From: Isoetes taiwanensis
Taxonomy: Eukaryota > Streptophyta > Lycopodiopsida > Isoetales > Isoetaceae
Direction: 5' to 3'
DNA length: 64,000 nt
Assembly (NCBI GenBank): GCA_021234155.1
Contig: JAJEKV010000027.1
Coordinates: 15,530,891-15,594,890 of the forward strand
Shown here: piece after piece, positions 31,707 to 42,060 of the stretch
How positions within the stretch are numbered: position 1 is the stretch's first letter
How the letters are laid out: every line of letters starts with the position of its first letter
Position numbers and translations under genes: made by a program
The notes under the pieces: model-generated
The model's database searches: none
What the model was told of the DNA's origin: nothing
What the model saw: the letters and a program-made list of their open reading frames with translations, nothing else

Positions 31707-33427
31707 CATCGCGATGGCGATGCGCTGGACCTCATTAGAAGAAAAAATGCACAGTACTCAAAGACCCAAAGGGACGACATAATACCTCAGGAAGATCGCG
31801 AAGGCGATTCTCTTGAACACATGGGTATAAATGACAGAAGCACAAGACACTGACAGGCCGGGGAGATCGCGACGGCGATCCATCCGACCTCTATGGTGGA
31901 CCTTCAATCCTTCAAATCTACCTAGAAACTTTGTCTAATCTAACTAACCATTTAAAAACCACCTATCCACTAGACTTACCTCGAAAAGATCGCAATCGCG
32001 ATTAATTCGAAGTAATCTCGCGTCGCTATGTAACTGCTATGCTCCGGATGAACGCAGTCGCGATTCTTTCATGCAGACATCCGAACAGGTCGAACTGAGC
32101 AAAAAATAGATGCTTGAGTAAGTCTCGCAAATCAAATGTCTATGTGAATATTAATTGCAGCTGTTATTTCCACAACGAAAATTGCCTGTCAGTTAATTAA
32201 AATGGAGATCTGTCGTGAATTGAACAGCTGGGAGCAAAACCATTAGCACTACCATTAGCAGAACCATTATGTTACCGTGATATTCCCTCACTATCAATTA
32301 GTCCGAGAAATAAACAATTCAATTGGGCCTCGCTAACCAGATTATACAGATCCCTGAACAGCATATACCAAGAAAGAGATGGTGCATATGTTGTTATGGT
32401 TGTGAGGGCACTATTATAACCTATACATAAACAACAAATCGAAAATCTCTCCTGAATTCGACAACTTCTAGCTGGATAGACAGTAAGGCATTAGGATTTT
32501 GTACCCCGGTAGCTTAGAGTAGGCGAGCGCCTTCAAGATGAGCACTATAGCCCTGATGAGCAGATCGAGCGCCTCCAAAAACCCAACGAGCGCCCAGACG
32601 AGAAGAACGAGCGCCTTCCAGAACACCCTGCTCGATTACAAACTGGAAATCCCGCCCTCTTCATCGAGCGCGAAATTCAGGTTTAAAATTTGAAATCAGT
32701 TGTCTCTTTCAGGCCTTCAACCGCGCTCCAGAGGCGTCTTAATTATGGTTCCGTAGGGCCTTTATTACGTACACTTTTTGAATTTGGAGGTGCACGACCA
32801 GAAGTACCTCTTGTCCGGAGAATGCCACGTTTACAATAAAGTTGTTGTGTGTCCATTAATACGGGCGGCTGCATTAATGGTGGGTATTTATGAATGCCGG
32901 CCGTATTAATGGCTGCCATTTATGGCGTGTCAGCTCCCGCACGTGGCTTCCCCGACCAGTATTTATTCTCGCGATCCCTTGGACTTTCATTCCGCCCAGC
33001 GATTTCGACGAGCGCCTTCCGCGATTCCCAGCGCCTTCGCCTCCTCCGAGCGCCTTCCACCACGGTCGAAATCAACCCGTTTTTCGAAAGCTTCCCGCGC
33101 CGGCGATCCATGGCACCAAAAGCCCACCTCAGAGAAGGTTAGTTCCAACCCCCTCAGCTCAAGAAGATCGCGGGCGCGATTTCTTTCGATAGTGCATGTT
33201 CAATTAGAATCTTCACCTTTTCGTAATGTAGTCATTAGAAGGTCTGGAACTCAACAGGATCGCTGCTCAGTGGTCGGACGGATCGCGTCCGCGATCCTGC
33301 TGATTGCTCGGTAGCAGCCGCGGCGTCGTGTTAGTGGTCAACAACATCGCGGTCGCGATCTTCTTGACAACTCACCACCACTGCATTGCGATCTTCTGAA
33401 TCACTCATGAGGATCGCGGTCGCGATC
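31707..33427. promoter_or_regulatory. Array of 16-bp dyads SATCGC-N4-GCGATY
   Basis: Nine clear and one 1-mismatch copy of a 16-bp inverted repeat with 6-bp arms and a 4-bp spacer. Starts: 31707, 31794, 31865, 31988, 32050 (degenerate), 33166, 33281, 33345, 33412, plus 35057 outside this interval. Spacers vary (GATG, GAAG, GACG, AATC, AGTC, GGGC, GTCC, GGTC, GGTC, GGCC). The first three fall in a probable intron of the minus-strand gene (donor GTAAGT near 31979, acceptor at 31687). Four lie in intron 1 of the plus-strand gene and one in its 64-bp third intron. I see no other copies in the window. The constant geometry suggests binding sites for a dimeric protein. Confidence 0.8.
32523..33058 (+). 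promoter_or_regulatory. GAGCGCCTTC repeats in the divergent promoter
   Basis: About eight direct copies of (A)CGAGCGCCTTC or close variants at 32523, 32566, 32587, 32606, 32664, 33008, 33028 and 33046, all in the spacer between the two divergent genes and on the same strand. No open gene is seen at 32070-33109. This may be a shared regulatory region. Confidence 0.5.
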
Positions 33428-36400
33428 GTCCTAAGCTGATGTTACGGAAGAACTTGTGCATTACGGAATACTGACCCACTTCTTACTTGCAGCTTTGGAT
33501 TTGTATCGCGGCCCAGACGTTGAACCCAATAAGATCATCACACCTTCAAATGAAAGAAAGTGGTGTATAGAAATTGCACAGGCAATTCCACAGACGAAAG
33601 GCGACCGCCGTAAAGACCTCTGCTTGTTCCTCAGGACTGGCAAGAAAGCCAATGACATACAGCAGATAGGAATTGCAATCGCTATGTGGGAAGGAACAAA
33701 AAACAATGTCCAAGACGCTATTATATGCAGCGTAGAGGACACACAGAATTTGCAGTTCATTGAGTATGTCCTTAAATGGACAAACTATGATCCCTCGCTC
33801 ATGGCAGCTAGCAAATTAAACAAGCCGGCCACTGGAAAGAATGTTCCGACCAGTGCGAAAGGATACGGCTGGGTACTGCAGTCCTACGAATCTCTGTCTC
33901 TGTCTGGAATAACGGGCAATAGGGATATATTGTCTGGCTTCTCGACATGCAGAAAAGGTTTGCAGGCAGATAAGAAACCACCTAGCATTGCACTGAAAGC
34001 TAAACGAGATGAGAAGATGCCTTCTGTAATGGACACGAATTGGTTAAGGGCTCAGGCGAAGAAAAAACATGTGAAGCCCGTATCTATAGCAGAGGCCTCT
34101 GCCGAACCCAGAGCCCTCTCCGTTGAGCCTGTTTCCACTGCCCAACCATCTGCTGTTATAGATCCTGCTCAACCTCTGGCTATTTGTGCTCCCCCTACTG
34201 TGCCTAAAGATTCTACCATCCCAAAGTTCAGAATCAAACTCGGCAAACTCAATACTTCTGATAGCGCAGAACCTTCTTCTTCCAACACCCCCCCTTCCGT
34301 CTCAGGTGCTGCATCGTCCAAGAGGCTAGCATTTCCTATTGCTTCTGAACTGCCGACGGACCTCAAATTCAATCCTGAAGAAGAACGCAAATTGGCAGAA
34401 CAAACTGCACAGAAGCTTGAACAATTCAAACAGTTCTACCCGCTTGGTGTGAACTGGTTTATGAAGGTTTCAATATTCGATTGCGAACCAGCTCCTGCTA
34501 ACCTCACGCGATCGAATGCGCTCAAACGACCACGTCGCGAGACTCGTGAAGAGTTTCAAGACGTATCCTACGGAGGTGCTCACACCGGCCGATGTTGTCC
34601 CCTTCGACCCCATTACCAGGTGATTGTTATTGTTCATGATTTCTGGTTTGTGGCTGTCTAACTTACAAGTGCACATTATTTCAGGAAAAAGATCACATGG
34701 AGTACAGAGGATGACTTGAAGGGCAAGAAATTTTGGATAATATCTGATAACCACAGTATATGTGCAGCTCAACTGCTATGTTGTATTGTTGGAGAACGGG
34801 AACAGATGGAGTTTGCTAAAGCCTACGCGAGGAGAAGAACAAGAGTGCTTAACGGAAACTTGACAGATAGAGAATATATTGAGTTGAGCATTCAGTGCAA
34901 TGAAGTCATCGCTAACACTGTATATAGAGAGCCATTGTTAGAGAAGCTTCAACAGCTACGGCATCAACATAAAGCGTATGGTTGTCCTCCTCAAGGTCCC
35001 ATTGGTACTGCCACCACCTCAGCATGGAAGGTATTTTTATTATCTTTGCTCAAAGACATCGCGGCCGCGATTTCCCTAACCATTTGTTTTGTAGGACTTC
35101 CACGAGATAGCTACCACAACGTTGAAGGTGAAGGAGCTAAAGGACGAGAAGCAATTTATTTTTATGGAGGAGCGGGTGTTCAGAAAGTTAATGGAAGTGG
35201 CCAACAGATGGGTCAACAAGAAGATTTGTGATGAGCATGGAGATTTTCCTGATAAGCCCTCGAAGGACTTCTTCAACAAAACCTGGTTAAGATACCTTCG
35301 AGGCATGTCTAATGCAGAGGCTTCTCAGCTTCTCGATGAGATTTTGGAAGGAAAGACATACGTTAAGGTGCAAAGCGGATATCATGGCAGGTTTAATTGC
35401 CAGCAGCGCGCCATTGATATTAGAAGCCTGACCTTCATGCGGAAAGAGATTTTGTCATACGCATCCACGCTGCTTCAGAAAGATTACACATTTTGGGAGG
35501 AGTTGCTTTCTGACTTTCCTGATTTCACGGAACAGCGGATTCTGGATATATCTGATTCGGATACAGAGTACGTGAAAGCAAATTACAATAAGGAGCATGT
35601 TGTGGGTAATTTGCCCGTTGCATTTCTAGAACCCATTAGATCGATTTTGAAACCTGAAGAGGCTATAAAGATCAAGGAGAAGAAAAATGTTGTGCATGCT
35701 GTAACAAAGGAAGGGATTCCCACCTCCACTCCAGTGTCTGAGAATGCAACTATGGTGTTCATAGACTTTAGAGGATTCTCTGCATTGTGGACGTGCAAGA
35801 AATATATGGAACTCTTCACAAGAATATCCAGCATGACAACTGCTAATATTTATCACCTTGTCATTCTAATGCGGTCTGCGAATTTGCCAGATTGCTTGTA
35901 CAGCCAAAAACAGATTCAAGGCGGGTCCCATATTTCTGTAGGTACATATGACGAGCCGGGATGGGTGAACAAGAAAAGGGTGAAGGAATATCAGTATTAC
36001 ATCACCCATATGTGCATTAACAGAAGCGACTCCAGGGTGAACGCGATAATGCCGGAGCTGGAGCTTCGTTTGACACAGGTGTGCGCTGCACCACAGAAGA
36101 CGCCCTTGCCACCAATGCCCGCGCGGTGGTGGCGAAGATACTTGATGAGAAAATGAAGAAGAAATGGCGGACATATTTCACGGGTAAACCCGGTACAAGT
36201 TTGTCCGAATGGAAGGTGACCACGTGATGAAGTGCCGATGAAGACATCATATGCCTACTACCCGGTTGACAAGCTTGTCTTGGAAGGATGGTTGTGTTCT
36301 TGATTTCTTCTCGCCAGTAACGCTTCTCGTGTCGCCTTTACCGCAGGGAAAGAAGAGTATTGCTTTCGAAAGCCGGGGTAAAGTGTGCCGATTTAAGGGC

Positions 36401-36693
36401 TTTCTTGGATAAGCTCGAAAAATATGGTCGATTGTATACCGGGGAGACGATGACGAGGATAAGGCGTAGCACGAGAATGATCCTCATGCGATCAATTTAA
36501 ACATTACCCAACGAACGGATATATCTAACATCGATTCAATCTTGGATCAAATGGATGAGAAAAGCTACGAGGAAAGAATGCGAGAAACGAAAAGACTTAC
36601 GGAGGCTCTTGAGAAAGGTATTATCGCTACTGAGCCCGTGTTTCAAAAATTAGGGGCTCTAAATGAAAAAATTGATGCCTACATGCCTTTTTG
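33110..36693 (+). pseudogene. Divergent transposon gene with methyltransferase-like C terminus
   Basis: Proposed exons: 33110-33137, 33493-34619, 34685-35030 and from 35095. Each junction has GT/AG and matching phase. Exon 2 (L-D-L-Y-R-G-P-D ...) is Pro/Ser/Ala-rich in its middle and has a one-base shift near 34520. Exon 4 is open to 36156. Near 35750 M-V-F-I-D-F-R-G occupies the place of a D-P-P-Y-like motif. Further on, in broken frames at 36245-36440, come V-L-D-F-F-S, a G-K-K-S-I-A-F-E and L-D-K-L-E-K-Y. This matches the order D-P-P-Y, then F-x-G-x-G and G-R-x-x-I-x-x-E, of N4/N6 amino-methyltransferases. The weak D-P-P-Y equivalent makes this a fold-level suggestion. Frameshifts and stops after 36156 mark this copy as broken. 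Confidence 0.5.
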
Positions 36694-37519
36694 ACAAAGC
36701 GGGTCGAAGTTTCAATACGTAGGTATGGTCGAGGACCCCGCGGATCAAGAGGGTGAGCCATCGTGGGCACACAAGAGCATCGGGGTTCCAAAAAAAAAAA
36801 ACCAAACTCTTCCATGCACGATATCGCATGTCTTTGAAAGCAGAGTGGCGCAGATGTCGAAGGGACCCCCATGGATACTGACAATCGAAGGACCGGATCC
36901 ACATGTCCAACTCCTTGCGCAGGCCATGTCTGTAGAAATCCCGGATAAAAACAAAGCTACACCGAGATGGACACGTAAGATGTTTTACAAAGGGGACGGG
37001 GAACATGTAGCTAGGATAGGCTTCTTGAGCTCGGTGTTGTTCGAGACAAGATCGGAAACCCAGATGGACTAATTTCTGCCCATATGGCAAAGAAATGTAC
37101 ATTGAAATGTTTGAGGAATACAAATTACAATGCTTTGAGTTTACTATTTCAGTTATTTTGTCTAAACATTCCTTCACACGACAACTCACAATATTCGCCA
37201 CCACGATCCTCATTATCACTTTCAATTCTTTTTATCCATGTGAAGAGCTTAACTAATTGTAATATTACATCCATCGGGTTGCCTAGGCAGCTTCAAATCT
37301 TCGCCCGTGGCGATCCCCTGAGTGTTTTCACTCTTTCCCCGTGGACCGCTCTTGCTCCCGAAGGAGCTTGGGATAGCCTTATACATGTCCAAATCGGATA
37401 CGCGTCATTTTTTGTGCCCAAAAGCGCCGAAAAACGCCAACTTTTACTCACGCTGCAACCATTTGCGGTGTTTTATAGACACCCAAGAACCTATTTCATG
37501 CTAAACGAGAATTCCGAAA
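36694..37519 (+). other. Right end of the TIR transposon
   Basis: A 115-codon frame at 36725-37072 (with a lysine run from a 12-base A tract at 36790) may be the last, frameshifted part of the methyltransferase-like gene. From 37080 to 37519 nothing is recognisable. A TATAAAA word in reverse orientation lies near 37473. Confidence 0.4.
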
Positions 37520-37545
37520 TTCTCTAATTAATTAAATCGTGCTTA
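37520..37545 (-). repeat. Right terminal inverted repeat
   Basis: The reverse complement begins TAAGCACGATTT, matching 3161-3186 with two mismatches. The right flank is the LINE endonuclease. Confidence 0.85.
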
Positions 37546-37876
37546 TGTGGGAAGTAGCAAGCCGCCACAAAGAGAGGGTCGCCATCGCCGTTTCTCGCAC
37601 TTCGTACCCACGTGTATCTGTTGTGCTGTCACCGCGCCTTACGGGGAGACCGATTGGGCCAAGGTCGCCCGGTAATAACACGCACCTTCCTCCGTGTCCT
37701 CGTTTCCCGGTGCACTCATTGAAGACGCGAGTAGCTGGTATCCCCGGCAAATCGTAGCCCAGTGACCAAAGATGTTCCCATGTTTCCATGAGGAAGATAA
37801 GGTCCATGTCCATGGCGACGGAATTGAGACTGTCCCCCTTCTGCCATGGAAAGCCACGGCAATTCCAGGATACCAC
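37546..37876 (-). pseudogene. LINE APE endonuclease, N-terminal half
   Basis: The minus-strand frame from 37876 reads M-V-S-W-N-C-R-G (motif with catalytic Asn), then L-I-F-L-M-E-T-W (catalytic Glu), R-G-H-G-G-R-C-V-L-L and A-T-S-H-I, where it meets the transposon end. The rest of the domain, with L-L-G-D-F-N-A-R-T, is at 2870-3160. Metal-dependent nicking of target DNA is the family's role. Confidence 0.85.
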
Positions 37877-39444
37877 GCCGAGGCACGATCCCTATTTAGT
37901 GGCATGCATCGCCACTTCGAGTCCGGGTGGTAGTGGTGGTCCCATGGGGGCCCGGAAGATGTGGATGCATGCGGGGGGGCCCCTCGGGGGACTCGAGGGC
38001 CGGAGTGCCCGCATCCCCTGTTTGGCTTCCCCCAATTGGCGCATCCCCGGACCAGCCCCGCTGCCCCTCCATGTCTGCGGCGGTCCCTCGACTTTGGCCA
38101 CTCACGCCGGGTCTCTTCTTCGTCTTTGGGGTCAAGTCCCGATCAACGTCTGAGCCGTCCCCTTCAACTTCCGGCCACGACGCAGATGGCCACCCGCCTC
38201 GCACGCTTTCAAGCGTGAAGATGACCACCGGGCGATCCAGTGGCCCAATTCCATGACGACTTCGCCTTTCCAATGGTCACAAAGCTGGGAACATCATCCG
38301 ATCCAAGATCGTAATGCGAGTCCGAAGTGAGATGTTCTCCGACTCCTCCGTCCGCCTCGCGACTACCACATTGGCGGCTCCTGCGTCTGTTTCCTAAAGT
38401 TCGCCCGGGGGCGCACCGTGTTTGGTTGAGGTGGGTGAGGCATAGCCGTGGCCGGCCGGGGTGGTGGCGGCCCGGGCGTGGATCCGATGTGTCCGCGGCA
38501 TGTGTTCCGTGTTGACGTCCCGTAGGTTGGCGGGTTCATGGGGTTGGTGTGTTCTTCTTTCGTAGTTTTACGTTCTCCCAGTCCGGGCTTCGGCTCTTGC
38601 GGGGGCGTTGTCATGTCTTGCCATCTCCGCGTGCAATGGCGGAGTTGCTCATGTGCCTCAGCATGGGGCGGCCCTTGCCTTGCTGGCAACGGCGCCCGGG
38701 CTCCCCGTAGCTCCGTCTCGCGTGCTAAATCCTTACTCCGGCTTCCAGCTCTGGCTAGCTTCCAAAGCGACCGGAATCCTTGTCTCCACAAATGGCGGCC
38801 TCCGCAACCCTCCTCGGCCGGAGGGCGCCTGTGCTCGGGCCGTGGCCTTAGCCTCCCTCAACCTCGGCACGGATCCGGGCGACAGGTTACGGTGTCTCTG
38901 CTCTACGGTTCATCCCGCGTCCGGCTTCCATAGCTGCCAACACGGTGTCTACACGCCTCATATATCTCGCAAGCTCCTGCCGGTATTGCCGTCTGTCAAA
39001 TTGTAGCAAGTGGATGCTATCATCCGCCCGTCATACGCGATCCTCCAATTCGGATTCGCCGTTTTCCGCACCAATCGCTGCGCGCAACATCCGAGATGTT
39101 ATGTTCTCCACCTCGCCGGGAGGCCTGCAAAGCGGCACCGCTGGCCTCAACCCTCGCCTCGATCGCGGCTCCAAGGTTCGATTTGGCGGATTGCCTATGT
39201 GGCCCGCCTGTCGGGTCGACTGGGCCTTTGGCTCGGGCCTCCCTCTTCATGGAAGACGTCGCTCCCTCTGCCCGAGGCCTCTTCCTTGGTGGCCCCGCTT
39301 CATGGTCTTCCCCAGAGGGCTCTGCCTGCGTGGGGTCAACTGGTGGTTGGTGTGTTTGGGCCTTCCCAGGATGGGTTGGTGTGGTCTGAGGTAGCTCACC
39401 AACCAAGTGTGGGTCCACACACGGGACTGTGTCTGTGGCCATGA
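37877..39444 (-). mobile_element. LINE ORF1-like region (5' half of the split LINE)
   Basis: GC-rich minus-strand frames 39442-39020 and 38791-38363 encode Pro/Arg/Ala-rich, basic, low-complexity protein, as expected for the nucleic-acid-binding ORF1 of GC-rich plant LINEs. No zinc knuckle is clear. Many overlapping plus-strand open frames here are composition shadows. Frame changes show decay. Confidence 0.55.
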
Positions 39445-39489
39445 CTTGGGGTATGACTTGGGCGACGACTCCTGGATATCTGGTGTGTA

Positions 39490-40430
39490 CCGGCTACCAC
39501 AAAAACCCTAGCATACAGCCCGGAAAAGTGCAGATCTGAGCACTGAAACAAAGACAAGCATGCAGGTATCATACACCGTTGGAAATATCTCTGAACCAGC
39601 TTTCCAACAAGCCCAAGCACATAACAATCTGACACCGGATGTGAGAGATACAGTCCGTCGAAGTGTCTACCGATTGCCACAGAAACCCTAGCACACAGCC
39701 TAGAAAAGTGCCAATTTGAGCATAGAAACAAAGCCAAGCATGCAGGTACCATACACCGCTGAAAAGATCTCTGAACCAGCTTTCCAACAAGCCCAAGCAA
39801 ATGAAAATCTGACACCGGATGCGAGAGATATGACCGATCAAAATTCTGCCGCAAGACGAGACCAATCGAATACTTACTAAAAGATACGCCAATCCCTATA
39901 TTGGTGTCGGACTTTCATCAACAACACCATCAGGAACTAGGGTATGAATTAGTAAAACATTCTCGTAACCTTCAATAAGAGTACAACACACACCTTTCAA
40001 CACCGCGTGGCCAAGGCCAACAACGGCATCAGGCGAGGGCTATACTTCTCAAAGAAGGAAGAAGAAGGGCTGCCACAAAAACCCTAGCACACAGCCCGGA
40101 AAACAGCAGATTTGAGCACTGAAACAAAGACAAACATGCAGGTATCATACACCGTTGGAAAGCTCTCTGAACCAGCTTTCCAACAAGCCCAAGCACATAA
40201 AAATCTGACACCGGATGTGAGAGATACAGTCCGTCGAAGTGTCTACCGGTTGCCACAGAAACCCTAGCACACAGCCCGGAAAAGTGCCAATTTGAGCACA
40301 GAAACAAAGTCAAGCATGCAGGTACCATACACCTTTGGAAAGATCTCTGAACCAGCTTTCCAACAAGCCCAAGCACATGAAAATCTGACACCGGATGTGA
40401 GAGATATGACCGATCAAAATTCTGCCGCCT
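39490..40430 (-). repeat. Two dimers of a ~178-bp repeat
   Basis: Four units start near 39490, 39667, 40070 and 40246. Each contains AAACCCTAGCAYACAGCC, a CATGCAGGTA block, CTTTCCAACAAGCCCAAGCA and GACACCGGATGTGAGAGATA. Units 1+2 and 3+4 form dimers separated by an unrelated ~220-bp spacer (39845-40065). The minus strand is open for long stretches through the repeats, but the frame has no known domain and is probably not a gene. Confidence 0.8.
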
Positions 40431-40439
40431 TCAGAGAGT

Positions 40440-41549
40440 AAGGAAAGCAAGCTCCAAGAGAATGGTATCTTTGCATGGATACTTTTCTGAGAGAGCAAGG
40501 ATTTGAGAAATTACAAAATGATGGCAATCTATATAGATACAAAGTAGGGAATGAATTTTGCATTATAGCTTTGTATGTAGATGATTGTATTATGATTGCC
40601 AATTCCAAGAAAGTTCTAAATATGTGCAAAGATATTTTAAAACACAGGTTCAAAATGACAGATTTAGGGCCTTTGCAAAAGTTTATGGGAATTGAAGTTA
40701 TAAGAGACAGGAAAAATAAGATACTGAAATTGAAACAGAGGGGGCATATAGAAAACATGCTCAAGAAGTTTAATATGCAACATGCTTGTACTGTCGAAAC
40801 TCCAATTGTGCCAAGACATCATTTAACTGCTAGTGTTGAGGCTGATGCAGAGGAGCTTGAGTACATGAAATAGGTCCCATATCGTGCTCTAGTAGGTTGT
40901 TTACTATACTTGAGTAACAGTGCTAGACCTGATATAACATATGCAGTCAATATTCTAAGTAGAAGATGCAGCAATCCTGAAAAAATACATTGGCCAGCAG
41001 CAAAAAGGGTGTTAAAATATTTGAAAGGGACTCAGGACTATGGAATAACCTTTAATGATGATAATGTGCAAATGTATGCCTATTTAGATGCTGACTGGGC
41101 AGGTGATCAAATTGAAATAAAGTCTACTACAAGTTATGTGATATTTCTTGCCAGGTGTACTATAAGTTGGAGAACAAAAAAGCAGTTTGCAATTGCATTA
41201 TCATCAGCTGAAGCTGAGTATGCTGCCTCGTCTCTTTTATCTAGAGAAATAGCTTGGCTCAGAAGATTACTGGAAGAGCTGAATTTTAAGCAGGTAAACC
41301 CTACCATTATCTTTTCAGATAGTCAAAGTTGCATTGCAATTGTTAAAAATCCTGAACATGAAAGAACCAAGCATATAGAGTTAAGCATGCATTATATCAG
41401 AGATCAAGCTGTAAAAGGAAACATTCAAATGATGTATGTTAGCACTGACAGATAGATAGCATATATCTTTACAAAAGGACTTGCAGAAAATAAATTTACA
41501 GGGTTTCAAAGGCAACTCAAAGTACATTACTTATGCAATGAAGGAGGAG
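40440..41549 (+). pseudogene. Truncated Ty1/copia RT and RNase H
   Basis: The start is truncated and joined directly to repeat DNA. The RT C-terminal half has I-I-A-L-Y-V-D-D-C-I-M-I (catalytic YVDD) and F-K-M-T-D-L-G-P-L. A TAG at 40871 interrupts it. Then Y-R-A-L-V-G-C-L-L-Y-L, R-P-D-I-T-Y-A-V and RNase H with D-A-D-W-A-G-D and S-S-A-E-A-E-Y-A-A. A TAG near 41453 precedes the I-A-Y-I-F-T-K-G-L end. Gag, protease and integrase are missing. Confidence 0.9.
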
Positions 41550-42059
41550 TGTTAGAATATGGGGTCATTGCATAATTAATGTGGTGATTACCAGTGCCAG
41601 GCGGGTGGAAGCTAAACATCATTGTTTAAATGTGAAGGCTAGGTTGTAAAGGTTAAGTTGTGAAGTTGGTTAAGGTGGAAGTTGGAAATAAAATTGACAT
41701 TGAGACCATTGAAAATAATAGTCAAAGGTCAATAGCCTATTTTGCATGAAATGGCCTGTGGGATAATTCGAATGACGAATTTTCTGGACAGGCAAGTTTA
41801 TCTGATCCGGATCTATGAGCCGGAATAGCTGTTGATGTAATTGAATGAAGTTGGGTCGATATTCACTGCACTAATTTTCGTTTTGTTGTCACTATTATCA
41901 CTATTGCAAGTTCAAATATTTATTAACATCCTAGTTGAATATTTGAACAAGTAGTGCAAGAAGTTAAATTGAAGCTCTTGAGTGACAATTTGGTGTTAAG
42001 ATAAGTTCTGTTGAGATAAGTGTTAATAAGTTGTGTTGAGATAAGTGTTAAAATTTACA
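41550..42059 (+). repeat. Copia 3' LTR (right end uncertain)
   Basis: TGTTAGAATATGG starts directly after the purine tract GAAGGAGGAG, a typical copia LTR start. A possible CA end is at 42059. A 24-bp unit with TTGAGATAAGTGTTAA is repeated at 42009-42050. No gene is seen. Confidence 0.5.
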
Positions 42060-42060
42060 T

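Larger units (their letters stand above)
3161..37545. mobile_element. TIR DNA transposon (~10.1 kb without nested insertions)
   Basis: The ends 3161-3186 and 37520-37545 are inverted copies (24 of 26 positions match by eye). They sit exactly where a LINE endonuclease frame is interrupted. The likely target duplication is TA: one TA between the flanks restores the LINE reading frame. Subtracting two LTR retrotransposons with one copy of each 5-bp duplication leaves about 10,145 bp. Cargo in order: an 80-aa gene, its decayed copy, a minus-strand DUF7869-type gene, a divergent methyltransferase-like gene. The intergenic and intronic DNA carries a 16-bp dyad array. I cannot assign a named superfamily. 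The DUF7869 RNase H-like core is the best transposase candidate. Confidence 0.75.

Noticed and set aside
31707-33427. CRISPR-like array
   Set aside because: The repeats are 16-bp dyads with irregular spacing in a plant transposon; there are no uniform spacers or cas genes.
37561-39444. Numerous plus-strand open frames in the GC-rich block
   Set aside because: The minus strand carries the LINE endonuclease start and ORF1-like region; the plus frames are compositional shadows.
39569-40391. Minus-strand open frames through the ~178-bp repeats as a Leu/Phe/Cys-rich protein gene
   Set aside because: The frames follow repeat units with indels and contain no known domain; better explained as repeat DNA.
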